DNA of 64,000 bases, taken from NCBI RefSeq assembly GCF_949987515.2, contig NC_082684.1, positions 19,397,701 through 19,461,700 on the forward strand. Reading direction: 5' to 3'. Source of the stretch: Delphinus delphis. Taxonomy: Eukaryota; Chordata; Mammalia; Artiodactyla; Delphinidae. Positions 33,216 through 44,023 of the stretch are shown piece by piece (the stretch's first letter is position 1; each line of letters begins with the position of its first letter). The position numbers and the translations under genes were made by a program. Under the pieces are notes generated by a model that was not told where the DNA came from, made no database searches, and saw nothing but the letters and a program-made list of their open reading frames with translations.

Positions 33216-35405
33216 AATTGAATCAACAATACACATCTAGAATCTAACACATGTTCAGCAGCATAGGGGACATAAAACAATGCTATTTTTTTGTTAAATT
33301 AGCTATTCCCACAAGACCCAAGGGGCAGAGCAGCCCTTTTAACCCACTGCTTCATTCATAATGAAACTAGTTCAGCATGGAAATTAAACGTCTGTCTTGA
33401 AAGATTCACAGATTACCACGATACCACTGATCTTGACCATTTAGCTGGAATGGGAACTTAATTTCACATTTCAAATAAGAATTCCTCTAGTTATTTTTTT
33501 TTTAATCCAGAAAAGTGGATCGTTTTCTATTTGAAAGCAAAAAAGAAAAGAAAAAAAAAATACAGCAAGCAAAGTCTATTTTAATTGGACATTTCACATG
33601 AAAAGCTGAAGCACTGATTATTTCAGTCTCCCTTTTCTTTCCAGATGTCAGAAGATTGCTCAGAAGATGTCTTCCGAGTAACCACGTTCCTGCCATTATC
33701 CACAGTCCACTGAAAACTGACAAGCAAAAATTCCCACCATAAATTATCATGTGTCATGTTCATAACTGTGGTGACCAACCTGAGAAAGAACACTTTACTT
33801 TCCTTCATCAAAGAGAAGAAGGAAGAGGATGAATCAAGGTAAGGCATTCGGTCCTTTTTACAGTAAGTATAATGTATTATATGCCAATTTTTTTCTTATT
33901 TGTACTTTGAGACAAATTAATTAAGCCTGGTTAAGAGGACTTGAAATTCTTGAAAGATGGAAAGATTTTACTGCAAAGGTTAAGAGAAATTGGATAAGAT
34001 GGGATTTACGCATCTTTGGAATTGCTTTTAGAAAAGCTATAAATTCCCATTAGATCATCTACCCAGGTGGAGCAAGCCCTTGCTTTAATCATCCCAGTGA
34101 ACCTTCTGTTCACCTGCTGAACGGGTCACTTCTGGGTTTTATATTTTAGACTTTGACAAAATACCAACAGGGAAGAAAATAAAGAGTTGACTTCTAGTCT
34201 CTCTTTTTGCTATCTAAAGGAAGCAGCCATGTTCTCTGATATGGTATTTATCTACCATAACCCTAATAGAAATTTAAATATCCTCTCTCTCCAGAGTTTA
34301 ATAAATTTACTTCTGCCCAGAATGTTTTTCAGTATACACACATGTGTATAATAAAAAAATACAATATATAAAAACAGAATTTATGAAATAGTCTTAATCT
34401 TGGACCAAAAGCAAAATGGTTTCTAATGTCTTAGTTTCAAGACAATTGTAAGTAATTGAGATATTTAGCCCCTTCTTGTTTCCTGAGGGACAATATTCCA
34501 CAGCTGTCATGAGGTTCACTTAGGTTATAATTTCTGATCTTTAATCTAAATGTGATTTTTCTAGGTTTCTTTGTGATGCAGTGTTAAACTTTCTTAACAA
34601 ATATATCCATTGTTTCTCTTTCTCTGTGATGTAATTCACCATCTTACACAGTTGCAGTAGTTACGCTTGCTTTTTCATGATAGTTTCCCTTTAGGATTAT
34701 TTTCTTTAGTCCCTAAAATATCTACTCTTTAATTATGTTAATCTGAACTCATAAATCAAGTCTGTCAGGCCCTTTCATGTTTTTATTGTCCTTTTCCAAA
34801 TTCCACTTCAATCTGTGTCTGAGTGCCCAAAATAAGGATTGAGCCAAAATTTCAAGATATTTTGATTTCATAAACAGTGCAATATTCAATGACCTACTGG
34901 AAATAAGAAGAAATGAATTTAGTTATTATTTGTTTTCAGAACAGAATCAAGAGTTAAAATATATGAGTGCAATTGATGAAACTAAAATAATAATATCAGT
35001 AAGATTAATAATAATAGCAATATAATAAAATGATAGAATTAAACATATGATGCTTTTAAACCTTATTAGAAAGACCTGGTTTTGTCTCATGGGTTAAATA
35101 CCATTTTGTCGTTCCACATATTCTATTCAACAATATCTGTAAAGACCCTGGTATATACAAGTTCTTTACTTAAGGAGGAATGGTGACTTAAGAGGGAAAG
35201 GGTGGGAATTAATAATTATGAATTTCATACTACAAGCCACATAGTATTCTCTCTTAGGAGTTATATGCCTTATCTGAATACAGTCCTGGAAGGCAGCTAT
35301 CATAGATGTTTACCAGTTGGGTAAACATGCTTCAGGAATAGTTCATAGTTTGCTCATCTAACTTAATTACCGTCAGAGCTAAGCTTTTGTTAAAACATAA
35401 ACTAA
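33216..35405. other. Intergenic sequence with one exon-like segment
   Basis: No recognised gene. An exon-like stretch with good splice-site words is listed separately at 33645-33838. Confidence 0.5.
33645..33838 (+). other. Exon-like segment, possible non-coding or first coding exon
   Basis: A polypyrimidine run and acceptor (tctcccttttctttccag, AG at 33643-33644) precede it, with a branch-like ctgat near 33614. A strong donor, caag|gtaagg, follows at 33839. All three frames carry stops near the start, so it is not an internal coding exon. The last 83 bases, from an ATG at 33756, stay open to the donor and would encode 27 residues ending in KEKKEEDES. I do not recognise the peptide. It could be a lncRNA exon, a 5' exon, or chance. 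Confidence 0.25.
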
Positions 35406-35409
35406 AGCA

Positions 35410-35760
35410 TATTAAAATTTTAAGAGTTTATTTGAACAAAACTCAATTCGAATCTGGCAGCTTCCAATCTAGCAGATAGAAAGGAGCTCCGAGGAACTGT
35501 ACAAAATGAAAGATGTTTAATGACAACAGGGAGTGGAAACAAGGAAGTGTTGTTTATTGCAAGGCTACTTTTCCTTAAAGGATGACAGGGAACTATCAGG
35601 CAGATTACCTGACTTGTGCTGAGCAAGTGATTCCTGACTGGTTTAAGATTCCATTTCTGGGAGAGCCAAAACTGTAATTTAGTCTCCAATTGGTGACATG
35701 GGTCTTGGCATAAGAGACTCCATTTTGGGGCCTGCTGCCTTGATTTTTAATGTAACACAA
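35410..35760 (-). mobile_element. ERV-type LTR remnant, antisense
   Basis: It reads 'aagagtttatttgaacaaaa', 'gaatctggcagcttccaat' and 'ggcataagagactccatttt', the antisense order seen in old ERVL-like LTRs and their edge. No gag, pol or env sequence is present. The 89-codon minus-strand frame here has no retroviral motif. Family not assigned. Confidence 0.4.
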
Positions 35761-35890
35761 AGAAAATTAAATTAGAGAGATGCAAATATTATTCAGCAAT
35801 TATTCAACAAATAACAAGTGGAAGTATAAACTTTTTTTTAGAGAACAACCTTATTTTCTAGAAAGTTAATGTCTCTGTCCCAAGTAATAA

Positions 35891-36044
35891 ACAATGAATG
35901 TATATCATTTTTCCCATAATATTTATTTATTTAACTTTATTTAGAACCAAAATAAATTGGCATAAATACAATGAATGTATATCATTTTTCCCATAATATT
36001 TATTTATTTAACTTTATTTAGAACCAAAATAAATTGGCATAAAT
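35891..36044. repeat. 77-bp tandem duplication, two identical copies
   Basis: Copy one is 35891-35967 and copy two is 35968-36044. Both start 'acaatgaatgtatatcattt' and end in 'ggcataaat'. I see no mismatch between them. Confidence 0.96.
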
Positions 36045-36064
36045 ACCTCAACATTTTGATGTTT

Positions 36065-36195
36065 AATAACATCCCAGGTCTCTAACCTCTAGGTGCTTAT
36101 AGCTAATTCCAGTTGTGAACACCAAAAATGTCTCCAGATGTTGCCAGATATCCTCTAGGGAACAAAATTGCACCAATTAAGTACCTGGTCTAAAT
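36065..36195 (-). mobile_element. MER5A-like hAT-Charlie fragment
   Basis: Words 'ccagttgtgaacaccaaaaa', 'tgtctccagatgttgccaga' and 'tcctctagggaacaaaattg' match the short non-autonomous hAT element MER5A. No coding capacity. Confidence 0.75.
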
Positions 36196-36199
36196 GGAA

Positions 36200-36665
36200 C
36201 GGAGGAAGGTACTGGTTGAATAATATCCCACCCAAATTCTTATTCACCAGGAACCTGTGAATGTGGACCTTATTTGGAAATAAGGCCTTTGCAGAGTAAT
36301 CAAGTTAAGCTAAGATTATACTTAATTTAGGGCATTAGAGTGGGCCCTAAATCTAATGACTGATGCCTTTATAGGAGGAATGAGAGGGACTTCTGTAGGA
36401 GGAGATGCAGGGAAGAAAGCCGAGTGAAGGTGGAGGCAAAGATTGAACAATGCAGTTACAAGCCAAGGAGTGCTAAGGATTACCAGCAACCCCCAGAAGC
36501 AAGGAGAGAGGCAGTGAAGGATTCTTTCCCAGTGTACTCAGAGAGAACACAACCCTGCTGACAACTTATCTCCAACTTTAGCTTCCATAACTGTGCAATA
36601 ATAAATTTCTGTTGTTTTAAGCCACCTAGTTTGTAATACTTTGTTTTGGCAGCCCTAGGAAATGA
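36200..36665 (+). mobile_element. MaLR/MLT1-like LTR, sense
   Basis: Motifs in order: 'ggaacctgtgaatgtggacc', 'ttatttggaaataaggcctt', 'aagctaagattatacttaat', 'gagtgggccctaaatctaat', 'ccagcaacccccagaagcaa', 'ctgctgacaacttatctcc' and 'taataaatttctgttgtttt'. This is a well-kept version of the same repeat type as 4990-5450. Confidence 0.65.
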
Positions 36666-36699
36666 ATCCAGTGTGTTATCATTGGATGATTATAAACAG

Positions 36700-37260
36700 G
36701 GAGACATCATCTGACCTCAGTTTTAACTTGATCACCCTGGATGCAGTAGTGATGATAGACAGTTTTGGGGTCTGTAGGCAGGGGGATACGGAATCAGGAA
36801 TCCAATTAGAAGTCCAGTGCAACATTTAACAACAGACATGATGGCATGTTGGACCAGAGAGATAATAATGGAAATTGTGAGAAGGAGTTGGATCCTCCAT
36901 ATGTTTTTATTGTAAATTAACAGGATCTTCTGATGGATTGGATATGGAGTATGAAAGAAATAGAGCAGTTAAGAAAAGCTCCAACTTTAGACTGAGGACC
37001 CAGGAGACAGAAAAGAGGGTGAGTGGAGTGTGTAGAGCTGAGATCAGCAGTTTTGTTTGGGAAGTGTTAAGTGTGAGATGTTTATGAGATACCCAAGTGG
37101 AGCAATTGAGTAGGTAGTTTGATATATGAGTCAGGAGTTCAGTGAGAGATTCATGCTGGAGATAAATTTAGAAGTCATTGGCATATAAAAGGTATTTAAA
37201 GTAATAAGATTGGCTCAGAAAACTAAGGGAGTGTGTAGAGACAGATAAAGGAAGGTTTAC
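36700..37260 (-). mobile_element. L2-like LINE fragment, antisense
   Basis: Contains 'ttgatcaccctggatgcagt', 'gtgttaagtgtgagatgttt', 'acccaagtggagcaattgag', 'taggtagtttgatatatgag' and 'attggcatataaaaggtatt'. These are the complement of the L2-like words at 5550-5830 and 6980-7330. No open frame. Confidence 0.45.
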
Positions 37261-38714
37261 CTCTAAGTTAAGAGGCCAGTAATAAAAGAAGGAATCAGCA
37301 AATGATGGTGAAAAGAACAACCAGTGAGATGCTATCAAATCAAGAGGGAGTTGATTTCTGGAAAACAGTTTTCTTTTGTTTATTTCTATTATATGAAACT
37401 TCTAATATAAATGTATTTTAATGAGAAAAGTATTAGAAGTTTTAAAATAAATTGTACTTTAGGAAGATATCAATTGTTATTTTTAACTTTATTTGGAGCA
37501 GGTCAAAATGCATTTGATAGTTACTTGGCAGAAAAACCTGAAAATGCCAGGACCTTGAATATGTATTTTGTTGGACTATGAATGGAAAGTTTCCTCTCAA
37601 TTCAGTTAGTTTAGATGTGTGTCTGATATCTTTCTCAGCCTAGAAAGGATATCTCTGAATGATAAAAATAATACTAGCTGATGATAACAAAGACTTCCTA
37701 TGGCTAGATTTTCCCATTTGGGATAAGCACAGACTTTGGCTATCCAAAGTCTCTTTGTCTCTTTTTTTTATCCATCAAAAAAAAGAGAAAGAAAGAAAAG
37801 AGAAAGAATAAACAGTGAAGCATTTCGGTGGATATTTTGGATCTTTATATTCTGGGGAAACTAGACCTAGATATTTGAATACATTTTTATGTAGAGATTG
37901 TAGAGAAAAAGCAAGTCTCCATTTGATCCCAAATTATGCTATAGGATCAGTCAGGTCCCAACAGGAAACAGATGAACCATGGGAATAGGATAAAACAAAG
38001 AGGGTTTATTTACAAAGTGGTTAATTTATAAAGGTGTAGTTATCAGGAAATCAGAAGGGATCGTGTAGTAATTCAAAGTTTATATAAACAACGTGATATC
38101 ACACCTAGGTCTAAAGGGATGAGAGAGGGATTAGTTAGCAGAACCTAAAAGGAGATAATTGTATTGTCAACACTTTTGAGAAGAGTAGTCACCAAAAGGA
38201 ACATGGCCAGCTCGATGTAAACTCACAAGGAGGGATCTCAGGGGCTAAATATTCTGTCTTCACTTTCTTACTTTCCTCTATCACATGTTAGAGCATAAAG
38301 GACCTTTTCATATAATCCCTGCAAGTTAGTCTTCCAAGGAAGAGACCATAGTAGAGAAGGAAGGAAAGTGATTAGAAAGGGGCAAAATGAAGCTATCTGG
38401 CACAGGATACTAACTTTCAGTTAGTCTGTTTCATACCTCTGCTGAAAAAATAATTCATATTAGGTGTAGAGGCTTTCTATTGCCACTGAAAGTCAGGCTG
38501 TAATTAAGTTAATAAACTTCTCTGACCACTTAAAAATTGTCCTAATTGAGAACAAATTTAACTACCATCATATAAGAACTAGTGTTCTTTATCTATCTAA
38601 GGCATATATAACATTACAAGTTTCTCTCGTGTGAATGAGATGAAACTACCAATGCTTAATAATGAAGCAATCTTATTAATATTTATGCTAATTCACTTTA
38701 AAAGAGAAGTGCCT
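37261..38714. other. Intergenic sequence
   Basis: No gene. 37920-38400 resembles an old dispersed repeat ('caggtcccaacaggaaacag') that I cannot name. A 12-bp-arm inverted repeat of oligo-T/oligo-A lies at 37758-37788. Confidence 0.45.
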
Positions 38715-38724
38715 CTAGAATGTT

Positions 38725-38942
38725 GTTTTTTTGTGTTTTTTTTTTTTTTTTCAGTACGCAGGCCTCTCACTGTTGTGGCCTCTCCCGTTGCAGAGCACAG
38801 GCTCCGGACGCGCAGGCTCAGCGGCCATGGCTCACGGGCCCAGCCGCTCCGCGGCACGTGGGATCTTCCCAGACCGGGGCACGAACCCGTGTCCCCTGCA
38901 TCGGCAGGCGGACTCTCAACCACTGCGCCACCAGGGAAGCCC
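38725..38942 (-). mobile_element. CHR-type SINE, short cetacean form, young
   Basis: Antisense copy: T-rich tail with a GTG interruption, 'cagtacgcaggcctctcact', ending 'gccaccagggaagcccc'. Target-site duplication ctagaatgtt at 38715-38724 and 38943-38952. It is close to the apparent consensus, hence probably young. The 143-codon and 125-codon frames over it are shadows. Confidence 0.95.
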
Positions 38943-38952
38943 CTAGAATGTT

Positions 38953-41229
38953 TATTTTTGAAAGGCAAATATTTCTTCTTTACAAATGCAAAGATGACAG
39001 CTGAATTCTGGGAGCACACAAATAATTGCAGGGAAATAACAGAGGCACATGTGACGGGTTGATGTGACATTTCTGAGAAACATCACTTACATTGAAATTT
39101 CACTGTTGTACCTCCAGCTCAAGGTTCAATAACCCAAGAGCAAGCAGTGCTGGAGCTCCTATTTTTATACTGCTCTCACACTGCCAACCACCTCCATCCA
39201 TTTAAGTTTCACTGTCAGGAAAGCAGAAAAGTCAACATTCACTTTTAAGGATCATGACATTTTATTAATACTCCTTAGAGCATTCAAAATCCATGGCATT
39301 TTAAAAAGTACTGTCATAGCTTTCCAGACTAGTCACTTTCAGTGCTTCAGATGTCCAGAACATTCCATTTAAAAGGCCCATGTGAACAATGATGGCCATA
39401 TTGGTAACCCTTCTTTCTGAGGTTCATCTCCACGAGTGTGGAATCCATTATTCATGCTGATGACACCGTAATAACATGCTGCATGATTTTATACTGAGTG
39501 AGCAATCCAGCAGCCTAGACTAAGAAAAAGGAATTAAAATTAAAGGTTAATGCCATTTTTTATAGTAGGTTGGCTCTTTTAAAACAGATGTACAGAAAGG
39601 TGGCCTCTAAGGTCAGCTATATTTATTAGGTATGGAGACATCAGAAAGTACTCCTCACAATGTCAAGGTGGTACCCATCTTCCAAGGAAGAAGAGTTGCA
39701 TGGGGTCTGCATGGCAGCTGGCCTTTCCCATTGGAGCTGCCAGACTGCATGAGTTCTAATGATTTACACTTTAGATACAATTTCATCTTGGATAGGAAGT
39801 CAAATTTTAACAGTGTGGTAAAAATATGATAGTAAAATAAAAATGGAGCTCCATTAATGAACAATGCAAATTTCTAAGCAAATGTAAGGTTAGTCACTTC
39901 TGTGAAAAGTCTCCAAACTGGTTTCAAGTGAAAGTGTGCGCTTCTATTATTGTTATTAAGAACCAAAGAAATTAATTACCTCTTAGAAATAACCTAGTGG
40001 TGTAAAGCAGTACAAGCTGCCCTTATATGAATCAGGAAATGATATCTTTTCTGGTCCATTCAGATTGTTGGCTTCTTTTGATACTATAATATCCATACTT
40101 TAAGGTTAAAAAGTAGTAAAGGTGGTATTTGCATATCAACAACTAATCTACCAGAAATTGATGGAGCCATAAGATCTTGTAATATCCAATATACATATTT
40201 GGTACAATAAAGGGGAGAAACCCTAAATTGTAATGTTGATTCTCCAAATTTAGTGCCTTTTTCAGAATAAAAAAAAAACAACTGTAATATTTGTAAGAGC
40301 CTGACAAAATTAGATTGCCACATATGTGAAAAAAATAGTTGCATGCAACAATTTTATTGACTTATACGTATAATATATTTGTTGGTGGGCATAGTCCATT
40401 GATTTGTTTGTGCTTTGGATGTTTGCTAAGATAATGAATGGTTTCCATATGAACTAAAAAACTATGTAAAAGATATTGGTTTGCCAACGAATCAATATTA
40501 AGAGAAATATATTGGTCGTGGCTACATTTCCACATTGGTTTAATACATTATCTTGGAACATACTCTGTGTGTGCATGCAACATGCTTATTTCTTTATTAA
40601 GTTCACGCTTAAATAAGTGTAATTGTTAGGAACCTTCCATTTCAAAGGCCAGAAACTTGAAATTGAGTTGACTTAGGAGGTTAAATTGCTATCATCATCA
40701 GAATATAAACGTGATAAATAAACTTGTGAGAAATCTTATCACAACTATTCAGATGTCTGTAAATTTTATTTCAACACTCAGCATTTGCACAGATTGCAGA
40801 AGGCAAAAGAGAGAATTCATCATTTATTAAAACAAATTTCAGGAAGTAAAAATTATTAACATATGAACAAAAAGCAGTACAAATATATATTCAGATCTAA
40901 TCTACCTAGCAGCAGCATGGAGTAATGAGATGAAGAAAGCCATCTTGGATTTAGGAAGCAAAGACTTGGTTTTCAGTCTTATTACCAACACACTCATGAG
41001 TTCTGTCTTCTTTATTGTCATTTACTTAAAGCCATTTCACCTCATTCTCAGTATTAAGATGGTCATTGCTACCTGTCTACACACAGAGCCACTGAAAGGA
41101 TCAACACTTGCAGAGGAGGTCTGTAAAACTCATGTTCCATATGAAAATTAAACGTTGGTTATGGTACACAGTTCTGACACAAGATTGAATGGGTTCATGG
41201 TCCAGATCTGTAACTTACTAGGTGTTTCA
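38953..41229. other. Unique-looking intergenic sequence
   Basis: About 2.3 kb without a gene or confident repeat. 39060-39530 has higher complexity than the surroundings and includes a YY1-like GCCATATT word near 39395. Confidence 0.5.
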
Positions 41230-41986
41230 TTATTTTTAATTTTTATATAGCCTATTGATGTATAATTCACAAACCCTAAAATTCACAGTTTTAAAATGTG
41301 CAATTCAGGTGTTTCTTTTAGTATATCCACAGAGTTCTGCAACCATCATCATTATCTAATTTGAGAATATTTCATAACCCCAAAAGAAATCCTGTGTCCA
41401 TTAACAGCTACTCTCCATCCCTCCCCACCCAAAGACCCTAGAACAAGAATGTGCTATCTATCTCCATGGGTTTTCTTATTGTAGTCATTTCATAACCATA
41501 CAATATGTGGTCTTTTGTGACTGGCTTTTGTCGTTCAGCAGAATGTTTTCAAAGTTAATTCATGTTGTAACATGTTTCAGTAAGTCATTCCTTCTTCATT
41601 TCCAAATAATACCCAACTATATGGATATACTAAATTCTGGTTATCTATTTACATTTGATAGATATTTGAACTGCTTCCAGTTCTTGGCTACTATGAATAA
41701 TACTGCTATAGATATTCATATGTGCATGTTTTTGCATGAACATATGTTTTATTTCTATTGGTAATATACATAGGAGTGGAATTGCTGGGTCATATGGAAA
41801 CTCCATGTATAAAATTTTTAAGGAACTGCCAAAATGTTCCAAAGTTTCTGTACCATTTTAAAATTCCACCATCAATGTATGAGGGTTCAAATTTCTCCAC
41901 AACACATGTTATTGTCTTTCTCATTTATTTTAGCCATTCTAGTGAATGTGAAGTGATTTTGATTTTCATTTCCCTAGTGACTATTT

Positions 41987-42142
41987 GAGCATATTTTTAT
42001 GTTTTTATGTTCTTATAGACCAGTTCTATATCTCCTTTGGAGAGAGGGCTGTTCAAATCCTTTTGAGCATATTTTTATGTTTTTATGTTCTTATAGACCA
42101 GTTCTATATCTCCTTTGGAGAGAGGGCTATTCAAATCCTTTG
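41987..42142. repeat. 78-bp tandem duplication within L1
   Basis: Copy one is 41987-42064 and copy two is 42065-42142. Both begin 'gagcatatttttatgttttt' and end 'caaatcctt'. They differ at about two positions, for example ctgttcaaat against ctattcaaat. Confidence 0.95.
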
Positions 42143-42523
42143 TCCAGTTTTTAATTGGGTTATTTGTCATTTTGTTGTGTAGTTGTAAGAGTTCTTTATA
42201 TTCTGGATATAAGTCCCTTGTCAGATTTATGATTTGCAAATATTTTCACTTATTTTCTGGGTTGTATTTTCACTTTGTTGCTGGTATGCTTTGGAGCACA
42301 AAACAGTTTAATTTTGAAGAAGTCCAACTTATTTAATTTTTTCTTTGTTTTGTTGTATAATATTTAAGAAATCAATGCCTAATCCAAGGTCACAAAAATT
42401 ATTTTTATTTTTTCTAAGAGTTTTAGGTCTATAATCCATTTTGAGCTAATTTTTGTATCTGAAATGTGGTAAGGGTCCAACTTTATTTTTATGTGGATAT
42501 CCACTTGTCCCAGCACCATTTTT

Positions 42524-42724
42524 GTGTGTGTGTGTGGTACACAGGCCTCTCACTGTTGTGGCCTCTCCCATTGCGGAGCACAGGCTCCGGACGTGCAGGC
42601 TCAGTGGCCATGGCTCACGGGCCTAGCCGCTCTGCGACATGTGGGATCTTCCCAGACTGGGGCACGAACCTGTGTCCCCTGCATCGGCAGGTGGACTCTC
42701 AACCACTGCACCACCAGGGAAGGC
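42524..42724 (-). mobile_element. CHR-type SINE, short cetacean form, in an old L1
   Basis: Antisense copy from 'ggtacacaggcctctcactg' to 'ccaccagggaagg'. An exact 15-bp target-site duplication, cccagcaccattttt, lies at 42509-42523 and 42725-42739. The usual T-tail is replaced by a short TG run. Confidence 0.95.
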
Positions 42725-43040
42725 CCCAGCACCATTTTTTGAAAACACTATTCTTACCTAATTGCAATGTCATGGTACCTTTGTCTAAAATCAAGTAACC
42801 TTAAATTTTTCCATGATTTCTTTCTGGACTCTCAGTTCTATTCCTTTGATCTATATGTCTGTACTTGCAACTGTACCACTCTGTCTTATTTACTGTATCT
42901 TTGAGTAAGCTATGAAATTGGGAAATGTGAATGTTCCAACTTAGTTCTTCTTTTTCAAGATTTTTTGGCTAATCTGCATCCTTTCATTTCCATGTATACT
43001 TTAGTATCAGTTTGTTAAAAAGGACAACTGAGATTTTGAT

Positions 43041-43950
43041 TTTTTTTTTATTTTTGTATAGTCAGTGCTTTTCAATTATGCTTGCTCACAGTAAGCATTC
43101 TCAAAGTAATAATTAAATAAATTAATGTACAAGTACACCAAATTCTGATCTAGTATAAGCCCAAATGATAAGTAATATTCCTAAAAACAGTATAATAGTT
43201 TTTGAGGATAAAATAATGCATCCTTCTCAAGAATTCTTTCTTTGATTTTATTTATTTGATTTTATTTTTTATTTCTGTTTGCCATGTTACTTGGACTTCT
43301 GTGCACACAAAGAAAGCATGATGGTTTCTATATGTGAGATTCTCAAAATATCTGATTTACTGTGACTTTATAAAAGAATGTATTCAAATTACTTAAAGAC
43401 AATTTATTGGGTGTGTTTGGAGATTTCTCATGGAGATGAGGACAGAGATGTGGTAGCACCTCATAATAGACTGAACTGCACACTGGAAAGCCATCTGAAC
43501 CCATATTCCTACTCTGTCCATCTCTCTAAATCTATGGTTTCTTTACTCTGCTTCTCCTGGGAGTGAAGAGGGCTACATGACTTTCCATGATTTCTTGATT
43601 CAACCTCTTAACAGAAATTAATGAGAACCTCAGTATCCAAATTCCAATTTTTTGTGCAAAAAACAAACATGGTCCAATTTTGATTGGCCACTTCAGTCAT
43701 CCTCCCCTTAGCCATTCAGTTGTGGCCAGAGATCTCCAAGTTTACATAACATAAACATAGTTGCCATGTTCAGGAAACAAGATATATATGGCTTGAATTG
43801 CACCCCAAAAGAAATTGCAATGTCTATGCCTGTGAATGTATGAAAGGGAAAGGAGAAAGAAAAAAAAACTAAGAAATATTAAAATAAAGACTATCTTAGT
43901 AAAAAAAAAATTTGATGGTGGAGAATGTGGATATTTAAGCAGGGAAAACA
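43041..43950. other. AT-rich intergenic sequence
   Basis: No gene or confident repeat. Confidence 0.45.
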
Positions 43951-43962
43951 GTATATATATTA

Positions 43963-44020
<58 letters not shown>
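43951..44020. repeat. (TA)n/(TG)n compound microsatellite
   Basis: gtatatatattatgtgtgtg is followed by about 48 bp of TA units. The TA run is self-complementary and could extrude a cruciform. Confidence 0.95.

Positions 44021-44023
<3 letters not shown>

Larger units (their letters stand above)
41230..43040 (-). mobile_element. Old L1M-type LINE, antisense, with a nested SINE
   Basis: The antisense order of an L1 3' half is clear: 3' UTR words ('tgatgtataattcacaaacc'), then 'gtggaattgctgggtcatat', 'ccaccatcaatgtatgaggg', 'ttatattctggatataagtc', 'tcaatgcctaatccaaggtc', and finally 'ttctatt' and 'cctttgatctatatgtctgt' of ORF2. A SINE splits it at 42524-42724, and a 78-bp local duplication lies at 41987-42142. 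It is heavily mutated, so no ORF2 piece of useful length remains. Confidence 0.88.

Noticed and set aside
35410..35760. Endogenous retrovirus with coding genes
   Set aside because: Only LTR-like text is visible; no protease, polymerase or envelope motif lies in the flanks.
38631..39070. Open frames of 143 and 125 codons on the two strands
   Set aside because: Both cross a CHR SINE and its T-tail; the central residues are SINE translation seen at every other copy in the window.
39390..39410. SRF CArG box (ccatattgg)
   Set aside because: The core is one base too short for the CC(A/T)6GG rule, so only a YY1-like reading remains.
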